Assembly (NCBI GenBank): GCA_964019425.1 | Contig: OZ025853.1 | Location: forward strand, 606,227 to 670,226 | Source of the DNA: Flectonema sp. DT1601 | Taxonomy: Eukaryota > Euglenozoa > Diplonemea > Diplonemida > Diplonemidae | DNA: 64,000 bases | Direction: 5' to 3' | Shown here: positions 8,730-17,524 of the stretch, in pieces | Position numbering within the stretch: the stretch's first letter is position 1 | Layout of the letters: every line of letters begins with the position of its first letter | Translations under genes and position numbers: made by a program | Notes under the pieces: model-generated | What the model saw: only the letters and a program-made list of their open reading frames with translations | Told to the model about the DNA's origin: nothing | The model's database searches: none

Positions 8730-9146
8730 ATGGCCCTTTCACCAAGCAAGTCCAGCCAGAAGAAGAAGTCGAGAACCCCAAAGTCGAAGAAGGAGAAGAA
8801 GACCGGGGAGAGAAAGAAGCCAAGAATGAGCAAGAACGGAAAGAGAATCTCGAAGTCAAAGTTCACCAACTACGCCAGATTCATTCACAGAATCCTTCCA
8901 AAGGACACCAGAATCTCTGCCAGGGGAATGGCGATTGTGAACTCATTCGTCCACGACATCTTTGAGAGACTGGCGTCTGAGGCAGGCAGGGTGACCGCAC
9001 ACGCTGAGCACAAGACCATCAGCTCCCAGGCAGTGATGGCTGCTGTCAAGCTTCAGCTTCCAATTGACTTCGCTCAGGGAGCTATCCAGGCTGGAGCTCA
9101 GGCCATCAACCACTACGCTGATGCCGTTCGCAAGTCGAAGAAGTAA
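8730..9146 (+). CDS. Histone H2B, copy 4 (one extra Lys)
   Basis: The protein has 138 residues, one more than its siblings because of an added Lys codon in the tail (QKKKSRT instead of QKKSRT). The rest of the protein is identical. A longer reading frame upstream is discarded: the AG at 8708-8709 lies inside it and the conserved ATGG start is at 8730. Confidence 0.98.
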   Translation: MALSPSKSSQKKKSRTPKSKKEKKTGERKKPRMSKNGKRISKSKFTNYARFIHRILPKDTRISARGMAIVNSFVHDIFERLASEAGRVTAHAEHKTISSQAVMAAVKLQLPIDFAQGAIQAGAQAINHYADAVRKSKK

Positions 9147-9210
9147 GTTCCTTATTGTATTCCCTCTCTTGTTTTAAATTAGTTCCAAACCACGACCGCT
9201 TGACGGGACC

Positions 9211-9226
9211 GGTGCTGCTCGGCACC
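9211..9226 (+). promoter_or_regulatory. Histone-type 3' stem-loop, H2B copy 4
   Basis: Identical to the hairpins of copies 2 and 3, at the same 65-nt distance from the stop. Confidence 0.75.
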
Positions 9227-9548
9227 GTTTTGTATGTAACAACAAATGTAATCTTTTATTAATTAATTCCTCTCACTCTTAACAGGAAATATTCAGCAAT
9301 AGAGTTTCTCATTTGCAGACCCATCATATAACTTTTGTAAGTTTGTACCAATGGGACATTGAAGTTGGGATTTATTCGAACGAGTACGCACCCGAGTGTT
9401 GAAAGCATCAAGACGTTGGTTGTCTCTTTTTTTCCGCAGTTCTGATAGAGGCAGTCACCACCAAACTTTTCGATCAGCTTGTGATGATTTCTAGCGTGTG
9501 TGTCTCATTAATTATGTTCTTCAGTTTGAATACAACACTTTCACAACA
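9227..9548 (+). other. Spacer before H2B copy 5
   Basis: The first ~65 bp match the flank of copy 3. No gene seen. The acceptor-like AG ends at 9534. Confidence 0.5.
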
Positions 9549-9962
9549 ATGGCCCTTTCACCAAGCAAGTCCAGCCAGAAGAAGTCGAGAACCCCAAAGT
9601 CGAAGAAGGAGAAGAAGACTGGGGAGAGAAAGAAGCCAAGAATGAGCAAGAACGGAAAGAGAATCTCGAAGTCTAAGTTCACCAACTACGCCAGATTCAT
9701 TCACAGAATCCTTCCAAAGGACACCAGAATCTCTGCCAGAGGAATGGCGATTGTGAACTCATTCGTCCACGACATCTTTGAGCGACTGGCGTCTGAGGCA
9801 GGCAGAGTGACCGCACACGCTGAGCACAAGACCATCAGCTCCCAGGCAGTGATGGCTGCTGTCAAGCTTCAGCTCCCAATTGACTTCGCTCAGGGAGCTA
9901 TCCAGGCTGGAGCTCAGGCCATCAACCACTACGCTGATGCCGTTCGCAAGTCGAAGAAGTAA
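9549..9962 (+). CDS. Histone H2B, copy 5
   Basis: 137 residues, protein identical to copy 2, with a few silent changes (for example ERL coded by gagcga). It starts 14 nt after an AG at 9533-9534. The 3' flank is unlike that of any other copy. Confidence 0.98.
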   Translation: MALSPSKSSQKKSRTPKSKKEKKTGERKKPRMSKNGKRISKSKFTNYARFIHRILPKDTRISARGMAIVNSFVHDIFERLASEAGRVTAHAEHKTISSQAVMAAVKLQLPIDFAQGAIQAGAQAINHYADAVRKSKK

Positions 9963-10024
9963 AAGGTTCAACTTCTGAGACCCTCCTCTCATAACTCTCT
10001 GAGTGTTTTAACATTCATTGAGTG

Positions 10025-10040
10025 GGCGCTCCTAAGTGCC
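10025..10040 (+). promoter_or_regulatory. Histone-type 3' stem-loop, H2B copy 5
   Basis: GGCGCTCCTAAGTGCC, 63 nt after the stop: a 6-bp stem with one G-T pair and loop CCTA. Its sequence differs from the other hairpins while shape and ends are kept, which argues for selection on structure. Confidence 0.75.
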
Positions 10041-10262
10041 GAATAGTCGTTTCGTTGTTACGTTTTGTGTAAACTATTTATAGACGTTGCATTTATTAAT
10101 AATTTATTTTACATCAGCTGCGTATGTTATCGTCGTAAGGCTAGTCCTGGACTGCACTCAATGATGAGATGCCAATTGCGATCTTTTACTAAATTAGTAT
10201 CCGCAGGTGGGATAATTTTATAATGTTCTCTGTCAGTTTATATTTACAACACTTTCACAACA

Positions 10263-10676
10263 ATGGCCCTTTCACCAAGCAAGTCCAGCCAGAAGAAGTC
10301 GAGAACCCCAAAGTCGAAGAAGGAGAAGAAGACTGGGGAGAGAAAGAAGCCAAGAATGAGCAAGAACGGAAAGAGAATCTCGAAGTCAAAGTTCACCAAC
10401 TACGCCAGATTCATTCACAGAATCCTTCCAAAGGACACCAGAATCTCTGCCAGAGGAATGGCGATTGTGAACTCATTCGTCCACGACATCTTTGAGAGAC
10501 TGGCGTCTGAGGCAGGCAGAGTGACCGCACACGCTGAGCACAAGACCATCAGCTCCCAGGCGGTGATGGCTGCTGTCAAGCTTCAGCTCCCAATTGACTT
10601 CGCTCAGGGAGCTATCCAGGCTGGAGCTCAGGCCATCAACCACTACGCTGATGCCGTTCGCAAGTCGAAGAAGTAA
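10263..10676 (+). CDS. Histone H2B, copy 6
   Basis: 137 residues, protein identical to copy 2. It is the counterpart of copy 1 in the duplicated block. The start lies 26 nt after an AG at 10235-10236. Its 5' leader resembles that of copy 3, while its 3' flank matches copy 1. Confidence 0.98.
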   Translation: MALSPSKSSQKKSRTPKSKKEKKTGERKKPRMSKNGKRISKSKFTNYARFIHRILPKDTRISARGMAIVNSFVHDIFERLASEAGRVTAHAEHKTISSQAVMAAVKLQLPIDFAQGAIQAGAQAINHYADAVRKSKK

Positions 10677-10749
10677 AAACAGCGGATTGGTATTTGTTGT
10701 GTTCTTGTGTTGAGATAGTAGTTTGTAGTTTTCTCAATTAACCTTGAGA

Positions 10750-10765
10750 GGTGTTCCTTAACACC
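10750..10765 (+). promoter_or_regulatory. Histone-type 3' stem-loop, H2B copy 6
   Basis: The same perfect hairpin as after copy 1, 74 nt after the stop. Confidence 0.75.
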
Positions 10766-10916
10766 AACGTGATTCTAATTTGTGATTCGAAGACGATTAC
10801 CGCATAAATCCACTTTTCAAACAGGAGAACATTCACTGCTGATCACTTTTTGCGTCAGGTTCTGCCTCTTAAAAACTAACTCGAATGCCATCCTTCAGTT
10901 TATTATTTCAACAACA

Positions 10917-12032
10917 ATGTTTCGCGTTGCTGCCGCATCTTCGATGGTGGCCATGTCATTGGCCTGTTTCCCTCAATGTGGTGACAGTTGTGAGCTGATG
11001 TCACCACCTGGGCAGGGAGAGGTCACGAGGATGAAGAAGTTGAAACAAGAGTGCACTGCTGGAGAAGAAGTGACTTTCTCAGTAGACTACAACCCATGCA
11101 CTCATAACTTAGAATACGTTGTGAAGACACCTAAAAGATGTGAACAGAGACAAGGAAATGTATTCACTTGTAAGAAGAATAAGAAGTGTAAAGTAATTCC
11201 TTACTTGACGGAACTGAAACACTGCGACTGTTCGAAGTGTGAGAAGCTCCAGTGTGAGTGGACGCAGCGATGCGCGCTTCAGGAAGTGCAGTGTGTACAG
11301 GCACCGTGTGACAAGCAGCCGACTTGTGTGGACAGGCCGTGCGACCTGCAGTGTGCGAAGGGGGAAGAGTGTCGCTTGGAGCAGGTGCAGTGTGTGGCAC
11401 CACCTTGTGACCCAGTCCCGACGTGTGTTGCTAAAGACCCTGTTGGATGTACAGAAGAAGGACATGTTTGCCCTGACGGTAGTGTTGTGTTTAAAGATGA
11501 AAACAACAACTGTGAGTTCTTCCCGTGTCCTGACCAATGCAAAGGAGAGTGCGAGTTCGATGAGGAATGCGTACTGCAGCAAGTTCAATGTGTGCAGGCA
11601 CCTTGCCCCCCAGTCCCTGTCTGTGTTGACAAACCGTGCACACGTGAGTGCCCTGCTGGTGAAGAGTGTGAGCTCAGAGTTGTTCAATGTCTGATTGCTC
11701 CTTGTCCGATTGAAGAGACCTGCGTTCCATCAGTTCCGGTAAGCCCGTGTGATAAGTGTGAAGCTCTGGATGTTTGTTACCTGAAGGAAGTAGTGTGTGT
11801 GTCGCCTCCATGTAACCCAGTCCCCACCTGTGTTACTAACCACTGCGCTACTGTCAGGTGTGGGTCGGGTACCGACTGTCTGATTGCTAACAATGGAGAT
11901 TCGGCAATCTGCAAGCCGTGGAGTGAAATCAGCTGCCTTGATCAGCCTTGTGATGCTGGATTTACTTGTCAAGATGTGAAGAGAGTTTGTAAACAGGCAC
12001 CATGTAGTCAGTTTGTGTGCAATGCACACTGA
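10917..12032 (+). CDS. Secreted cysteine-rich repeat protein, copy B
   Basis: A 371-residue paralogue of the gene at 530-1645 with the same start context (AG at 10897-10898, 18 nt before ATG), signal peptide and Cys units. Four residues differ: Val to Glu in the GQGxVTR segment, Glu to Val in VPxSPC, Arg to Lys in DVxRVC and Arg to Ser in APCxQF. All cysteines are kept. The reading frame is open throughout, so both copies look functional. Confidence 0.85.
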   Translation: MFRVAAASSMVAMSLACFPQCGDSCELMSPPGQGEVTRMKKLKQECTAGEEVTFSVDYNPCTHNLEYVVKTPKRCEQRQGNVFTCKKNKKCKVIPYLTELKHCDCSKCEKLQCEWTQRCALQEVQCVQAPCDKQPTCVDRPCDLQCAKGEECRLEQVQCVAPPCDPVPTCVAKDPVGCTEEGHVCPDGSVVFKDENNNCEFFPCPDQCKGECEFDEECVLQQVQCVQAPCPPVPVCVDKPCTRECPAGEECELRVVQCLIAPCPIEETCVPSVPVSPCDKCEALDVCYLKEVVCVSPPCNPVPTCVTNHCATVRCGSGTDCLIANNGDSAICKPWSEISCLDQPCDAGFTCQDVKRVCKQAPCSQFVCNAH

Positions 12033-12594
12033 TACCTTAAACCAAGTTGGAAGTGAAAGTTCAAGGAAAGAAATAAAACAACGGATCAACTACTCACATC
12101 ACATGCCAGTATCTCGTTAAGAGAACTGCAGCCTGACTGTGCTGGTATTGATAATCAAGGTGTTGAATGTTCTCTGACTTTGATTTAGATTTGGTGTAGT
12201 TGTGAACTTAAGTTTTATGGGAAACGGAACGGACACTTTCATTTTTATTTTTTTTGCGCAGACTTTTCTACTAACATACCAGTAGTTGAGCCTCTCGCAT
12301 ACCTCTCACAAAGCAGGAAGCACAGCCATTATTATTTATTTGTTTTCCTTTCATATCCTTCCCTTGCGACGATGAAGGTTTTCCCACTCTTGTTTAGTCA
12401 ATGGTTTAACACACCCGACTGTCTGCTGAATAATACGACGAAAGATGGTATCGATCCAAATATCGTCAATTCGGTTGGATGCCGCTGCGGGTACTTCCTC
12501 TCTTCCTCTCTCTCTCTCTCTTTACTATTTTCATATCACTTATGAGAGAATTGATTAGAATTATATTCACAGCTCTGTAAGAACTTTCACAACA
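12033..12594 (+). other. Spacer, Cys-rich copy B to H2B copy 7
   Basis: Nearly the same as 1646-2207, including the CT microsatellite and the acceptor-like AG (ending 12572). No gene seen. Confidence 0.6.
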
Positions 12595-13008
12595 ATGGCC
12601 CTTTCACCAAGCAAGTCCAGCCAGAAGAAGTCGAGAACCCCAAAGTCGAAGAAGGAGAAGAAGACTGGGGAGAGAAAGAAGCCAAGATTGAGCAAGAACG
12701 GAAAGAGAATCTCGAAGTCTAAGTTCACCAACTACGCCAGATTCATTCACAGAATCCTTCCAAAGGACACCAGAATCTCTGCCAGAGGAATGGCGATTGT
12801 GAACTCATTCGTCCACGACATCTTTGAGAGACTGGCGTCTGAGGCAGGCAGAGTGACCGCACACGCTGAGCACAAGACCATCAGCTCCCAGGCGGTGATG
12901 GCTGCTGTCAAGCTTCAGCTCCCAATTGACTTCGCTCAGGGAGCCATCCAGGCTGGAGCTCAGGCCATCAACCACTACGCTGATGCCGTTCGCAAGTCGA
13001 AGAAGTAA
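12595..13008 (+). CDS. Histone H2B, copy 7 (Met to Leu in tail)
   Basis: 137 residues. One change from the array consensus: KKPRLSKNG instead of KKPRMSKNG. Its 5' flank is that of copy 2 but its 3' flank is that of copies 8 and 9, so the gene is a mosaic with the switch inside the coding region. Confidence 0.98.
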   Translation: MALSPSKSSQKKSRTPKSKKEKKTGERKKPRLSKNGKRISKSKFTNYARFIHRILPKDTRISARGMAIVNSFVHDIFERLASEAGRVTAHAEHKTISSQAVMAAVKLQLPIDFAQGAIQAGAQAINHYADAVRKSKK

Positions 13009-13082
13009 AAACAGCGGATTGGTATTTGTTGTGTTAATATGTCTCCTCTCTTAATTGTTGTTACTCTCTGTGAGTGATGACT

Positions 13083-13097
13083 GGTGTTTTGTGCACC
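13083..13097 (+). promoter_or_regulatory. Histone-type 3' stem-loop, H2B copy 7
   Basis: GGTGTTTTGTGCACC, 75 nt after the stop: four Watson-Crick pairs plus one T-G pair and a 5-nt loop. It is a slightly weaker form of the hairpin and one base shorter. Confidence 0.65.
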
Positions 13098-13153
13098 GAA
13101 TCTCTTGTTTTTGTACTGATCTTTTGACAACTATTTTATTTCAGGTTACAACA

Positions 13154-13174
13154 ATGTCCTCCCTCAGCATGTAG
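13154..13174 (+). other. Six-codon mini-ORF behind a full acceptor-like site
   Basis: In the spacer, a pyrimidine-rich ATTTTATTTCAG is followed by gttacaacaATG, the same leader shape as real genes here. The frame then stops after MSSLSM. The element is repeated at 13824-13844. It may be the head of a lost gene or an upstream ORF on the H2B transcript. Confidence 0.4.
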
Positions 13175-13264
13175 ATCTTCGTTACGAAGTTCACAATCAT
13201 ATTGATAAAATTGTCTTTGTGTTTTGTATTATTTGGTCACAGCTCTGTAACTACTTTCACAACA

Positions 13265-13678
13265 ATGGCCCTTTCACCAAGCAAGTCCAGCCAGAAGAAG
13301 TCGAGAACCCCAAAGTCGAAGAAGGAGAAGAAGACCGGGGAGAGAAAGAAGCCAAGAATGAGCAAGAACGGAAAGAGAATCTCGAAGTCTAAGTTCACCA
13401 ACTACGCCAGATTCATTCACAGAATCCTTCCAAAGGACACCAGAATCTCTGCCAGAGGAATGGCGATTGTGAACTCATTCGTCCACGACATCTTTGAGAG
13501 ACTGGCGTCTGAGGCAGGCAGAGTGACCGCACACGCTGAGCACAAGACCATCAGCTCCCAGGCGGTGATGGCTGCTGTCAAGCTTCAGCTCCCAATTGAC
13601 TTCGCTCAGGGAGCCATCCAGGCTGGAGCTCAGGCCATCAACCACTACGCTGATGCCGTTCGCAAGTCGAAGAAGTAA
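13265..13678 (+). CDS. Histone H2B, copy 8
   Basis: 137 residues, protein identical to copy 2. It starts 22 nt after an AG at 13241-13242. It is the gene of the first 670-bp unit. Confidence 0.98.
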   Translation: MALSPSKSSQKKSRTPKSKKEKKTGERKKPRMSKNGKRISKSKFTNYARFIHRILPKDTRISARGMAIVNSFVHDIFERLASEAGRVTAHAEHKTISSQAVMAAVKLQLPIDFAQGAIQAGAQAINHYADAVRKSKK

Positions 13679-13752
13679 AAACAGCGGATTGGTATTTGTT
13701 GTGTTAATATGTCTCCTCTCTTAATTGTTGTTACTCTCTGTGAGTGATGACT

Positions 13753-13767
13753 GGTGTTTTGTGCACC
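13753..13767 (+). promoter_or_regulatory. Histone-type 3' stem-loop, H2B copy 8
   Basis: Identical to the hairpin after copy 7, 670 bp further on. Confidence 0.65.
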
Positions 13768-13934
13768 GAATCTCTTGTTTTTGTACTGATCTTTTGACAA
13801 CTATTTTATTTCAGGTTACAACAATGTCCTCCCTCAGCATGTAGATCTTCGTTACGAAGTTCACAATCATATTGATAAAATTGTCTTTGTGTTTTGTATT
13901 ATTTGGTCACAGCTCTGTAACTACTTTCACAACA

Positions 13935-14348
13935 ATGGCCCTTTCACCAAGCAAGTCCAGCCAGAAGAAGTCGAGAACCCCAAAGTCGAAGAAGGAGAAG
14001 AAGACCGGGGAGAGAAAGAAGCCAAGAATGAGCAAGAACGGAAAGAGAATCTCGAAGTCTAAGTTCACCAACTACGCCAGATTCATTCACAGAATCCTTC
14101 CAAAGGACACCAGAATCTCTGCCAGAGGAATGGCGATTGTGAACTCATTCGTCCACGACATCTTTGAGAGACTGGCGTCTGAGGCAGGCAGAGTGACCGC
14201 ACACGCTGAGCACAAGACCATCAGCTCCCAGGCAGTGATGGCTGCTGTCAAGCTTCAGCTTCCAATTGACTTCGCTCAGGGAGCTATCCAGGCTGGAGCT
14301 CAGGCCATCAACCACTACGCTGATGCCGTTCGCAAGTCGAAGAAGTAA
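13935..14348 (+). CDS. Histone H2B, copy 9
   Basis: 137 residues, protein identical to copy 2. It is the gene of the second 670-bp unit; AG at 13911-13912. Its third-position bases near the end (for example 'gcagtgatg', 'cagcttcca') follow copies 2-4 instead of copy 8, a sign of conversion within the array. Confidence 0.98.
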   Translation: MALSPSKSSQKKSRTPKSKKEKKTGERKKPRMSKNGKRISKSKFTNYARFIHRILPKDTRISARGMAIVNSFVHDIFERLASEAGRVTAHAEHKTISSQAVMAAVKLQLPIDFAQGAIQAGAQAINHYADAVRKSKK

Positions 14349-14422
14349 AAACAGCGGATTGGTATTTGTTGTGTTAATATGTCTCCTCTCTTAATTGTTG
14401 TTACTCTCTGTGAGTGATGACT

Positions 14423-14437
14423 GGTGTTTTGTGCACC
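14423..14437 (+). promoter_or_regulatory. Histone-type 3' stem-loop, H2B copy 9
   Basis: Identical to the hairpins after copies 7 and 8. It lies in the truncated third unit, which loses similarity just beyond the hairpin. Confidence 0.65.
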
Positions 14438-14677
14438 GAATGTGATTATGTTTTTGTGCGACGGTGAGTAGTTACAATTTTAACAGATATCATAATAATG
14501 GGTACTGAGGACTGCTTTCTTATAATGTTTTAAAGACATTTGTTGCAGACAAGTTGTTATCCCATTCTGTATCATAAACATGTTTAGGTTATGTGTCTCA
14601 TTTGATAAATTAATGAAATCATTTACTATGAGTGGAAATATTTGGTACAAAATGTTAGATTTAACACACTTACAACA

Positions 14678-15082
14678 ATGGCCCCAGCTAGCCAGAAGAA
14701 GAAGTCGAGAACCCCAAAGTCGAAGAAGGAGAAGAAGACTGGGGAGAGAAAGAAGCCAAGAATGAGTAAGAACGGAAAGAGAATCTCGAAGTCTAAGTTC
14801 ACCAACTACGCCAGATTCATTCACAGAATCCTTCCAAAGGACACCAGAATCTCTGCCAGAGGAATGGCGATTGTGAACTCATTCGTCCACGACATCTTTG
14901 AGAGACTGGCATCTGAGGCAGGCAGAGTGACCGCACACGCTGAGCACAAGACCATCAGCTCCCAGGCAGTGATGGCTGCTGTCAAGCTTCAGCTTCCAAT
15001 TGACTTCGCTCAGGGAGCTATCCAGGCTGGAGCTCAGGCCATCAACCACTACGCTGATGCCGTTCGCAAGTCGAAGAAGTAA
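14678..15082 (+). CDS. Histone H2B, copy 10 (variant N-terminus)
   Basis: 134 residues. The N-terminus reads MAPASQKKKSRT where the others read MALSPSKSSQKKSRT, so the SPSK motif is lost; from SRTPKSKK onward the protein is identical. It starts 19 nt after an AG at 14657-14658. Both flanks are unique. It closes the array. Confidence 0.97.
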   Translation: MAPASQKKKSRTPKSKKEKKTGERKKPRMSKNGKRISKSKFTNYARFIHRILPKDTRISARGMAIVNSFVHDIFERLASEAGRVTAHAEHKTISSQAVMAAVKLQLPIDFAQGAIQAGAQAINHYADAVRKSKK

Positions 15083-15205
15083 GTTCCTTTTTTGTTGTAA
15101 CATTGCTGCTCTGTTTCTTTGATTGATGGTTTGGAGCTTCCCTTATTGAGTCGTGATTCTTGCCCGAGAATGTTTTTTGCATTCAACCCTTTCTAGATAT
15201 TGATT

Positions 15206-15221
15206 GGTGTTATTAGACACC
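15206..15221 (+). promoter_or_regulatory. Histone-type 3' stem-loop, H2B copy 10
   Basis: GGTGTTATTAGACACC, a 6-bp stem closed by T-G with loop ATTA. It lies 124 nt after the stop, the longest distance in the array. The surrounding sequence is unrelated to the other flanks, which makes retention of the hairpin notable. Confidence 0.72.
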
Positions 15222-15436
15222 TTCGTACGTAAGGATCTGTAATGTGATAATTGTTTAAAACTAACCAAATGCTATATCAGTGGCACCATCATAAAGTCAA
15301 CTTTTGCTTGTTTTTTAAAGTCGACTTTATCATTGCTGCCGTTGATGGTTTTGTGACGAATCTTATTGGATGATTAAATACCGAAACCAAATTAAATTTT
15401 TTTATTTTCTTTTTCTTATCACAGATTATAACAACA

Positions 15437-17524
15437 ATGGGTATAAAATACATCGGAAGTATCTTTAAGCATCACAATACAGAAATAGTTTCACTACCTC
15501 AATTGGAAAAGGAAGCTTTAATTGATGGAGACCTGTTGTCTTATTTATATGACAATACGAATGTTGGAATGCAAGTGGTTAGTGAGAATTATGATTCCTT
15601 AATGCAATATTTAAAGCGTAGCTTTGGTAGTGTTGTCGTCTATTTTGACGGCTCGTCCGACAACTGCAAAGTAGAAACTTCCAGACGGAGGAGGAAGAGA
15701 AGAGCTGGTCAACACGCTGCCAGAAAAAAATCGATTCCGATAACAAAAATGATATTAAAAAAAATTATAAAAAAAAACAACATTCGAATTGTTCAATGCT
15801 GGGGTGAGGCTGACAGTGAATTAGCGACTGCTGGTCAACAACCTGACAAAGTAATAATTTCCAGAGATACGGACTTTTTGTGTTTAAAAACCAACATAAT
15901 ATTCTACGACAGTCTACATTGGGAATCCATCCCAACAGAAAGTAGTTCTGAAGTTCCTTATATTTCGAGTGATTTATTTAGTCAAATATTCGAACTAAAA
16001 ACAGAACGTGAAAGACAATGGATTCCTCCACTAGTTGGAGCCTTAACACCAAATGACTACGCTGAGGCTGATGATATTCTCTGGGTGTATGATAAACTGT
16101 ATCCAGGAATCAGTTGTCGTCAACTAAAACAAATGAGTGAACATGATGATCAGGGTTGTTCAGTCTCCAAACGATGTCGGCTTTCTAAACTCTCTTCTGT
16201 TTCTCTTGTTGAGTATTTGCGATCAATTGTTGGTAGTCTTCCTGCTGGTCAGCCTCGTTCATTGTCAGATGTTGAATTCGCAGTTAAACTCCTCGATCCT
16301 CCCGAGAAGAAAGAAAAAAAGATTTTAGATGCCCTCGAACAGTTCTGTCCAGAAATAATAACGTCTGGAGCTGCTGCGAATCTTCTACCAGAACGATTCA
16401 AAAAAGAGTACAGAGAAGGGTTACTTGACTGTGATTTCTCTGACATGTATTTAAGTACTTCAAAAGTATGTAATCTCTTGTGTTTTGTTGGATTCTTCCC
16501 ATCGAAATTGATTTTTTTTTGCATTTAACAAGCGAAAAAGAATGTTGGCAGCACACGTAAACCTCCTTTAGCTTTATCAGTTTACGTCGGTTCACGGTTT
16601 CGTGCACAAACAAAAAATCACATTATTTTCTGTATAGTTGAAGATAAAGCCAATTCTTTTTTTTTGAACTTTTATTTTAATTAAAAAAAAACCGAAAAAA
16701 AAAAAAACAAACAGGAATGGTGGTCTGAACCCCTCCCTGAGCGGGGACTAGGAAACAAATCACTTTATTACTGCTATTCTGAAGTAAGGAAAAGACTGTA
16801 CGGACTTGCACACAATCATAGTGATACAATAACCGAGTACTTAATGGCTTATGAAGGCAACAGTAGTAATTACGTTGAGTGCCTTACTTCAGTTGCTTCA
16901 ATTAAATACAACGAAACTATCGTTCGTCTTGATGATCTTTGGGGTGGAAAAAACTACAGCAATAATGAAAGGATAGTCATAATGTCGCTGTTGGCATTTA
17001 ATGGAGATGCTCAATTCTCTTTGTCGGGTAGTGAAAATGATTCTTTAAAAGCCACCTTATCACTGATGTTATATTGTACTTCAATTGATTTGAGACCATT
17101 CGAATGGAGGGCCTTGATCGAGTTCTTTACGACTCCTCAACAGAATCAACGAAATCAACGAAATCAAGACAATGATGATGATTGTGTGAGTGGTGGTAAT
17201 TGTCGGTTTCGAAGTATTTTGTGCTCTTACACTTCGGCTCTTATTCACGTGAAATATGTTTTTGATGTTGTCGGTCTTTGTTCTCTATTTGATCCACCTA
17301 TTCCGTGTTATTCTTCGATGCTAAATTACTATGAGAAATTTAGTTCTGAAGAAAATAGTTTTGGAGATCACGAGGAGTTCGTTAGAAAGATCGCCAGAGA
17401 TGTTGGAAAGGTCTCTCATTATGATAGTCCTCCGAGCACCCCAGTTCAAGAGCAACGTTATAATAAAGTAACTAATCCTGATGATAATACAGAACCTCCT
17501 CCTGTAACCAGAATGACTGTTTAG
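15437..17524 (+). CDS. Asteroid-type XPG/FEN nuclease-fold protein (two exons)
   Basis: Exon 1 is 15437-16465 and exon 2 is 16715-17524, with an intron GTATGT...ACAG of 249 nt in phase 0. The joined protein has 612 residues. The start lies 12 nt after an AG at 15423-15424 and begins MGIKYIGSIF, as XPG-family proteins begin MGI. Acidic residues of the PIN/XPG site are visible: D30 (LIDGD), D71 (VYFDGS), E124 and D126 (WGEAD), D144 and D146 (SRDTD). The ADSELA and C-terminal layout, with a late YGL...ITEYL stretch at the start of exon 2, resembles Asteroid homologues rather than FEN1 or EXO1. It may be a structure-specific nuclease or an inactive relative. The intron 3' end is unusual: A-rich between its T tract and the AG. 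Confidence 0.82.

Larger units (their letters stand above)
10388..13008 (+). repeat. Duplicated block, right copy
   Basis: The second copy of the H2B / Cys-rich / H2B block at 1-2621, with a constant offset of 10,387 bp. After its last H2B stop the flank switches to that of the 670-bp unit instead of that of copy 2. Confidence 0.9.
13009..14440 (+). repeat. 670-bp tandem unit carrying an H2B gene
   Basis: 13009-13678 and 13679-14348 are consecutive 670-bp units (spacer plus H2B gene), followed by the first ~90 bp of a third (14349-14440), after which similarity stops. The last H2B of the run has a few silent differences resembling copies 2 to 4. The repeat is very recent. Confidence 0.92.
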
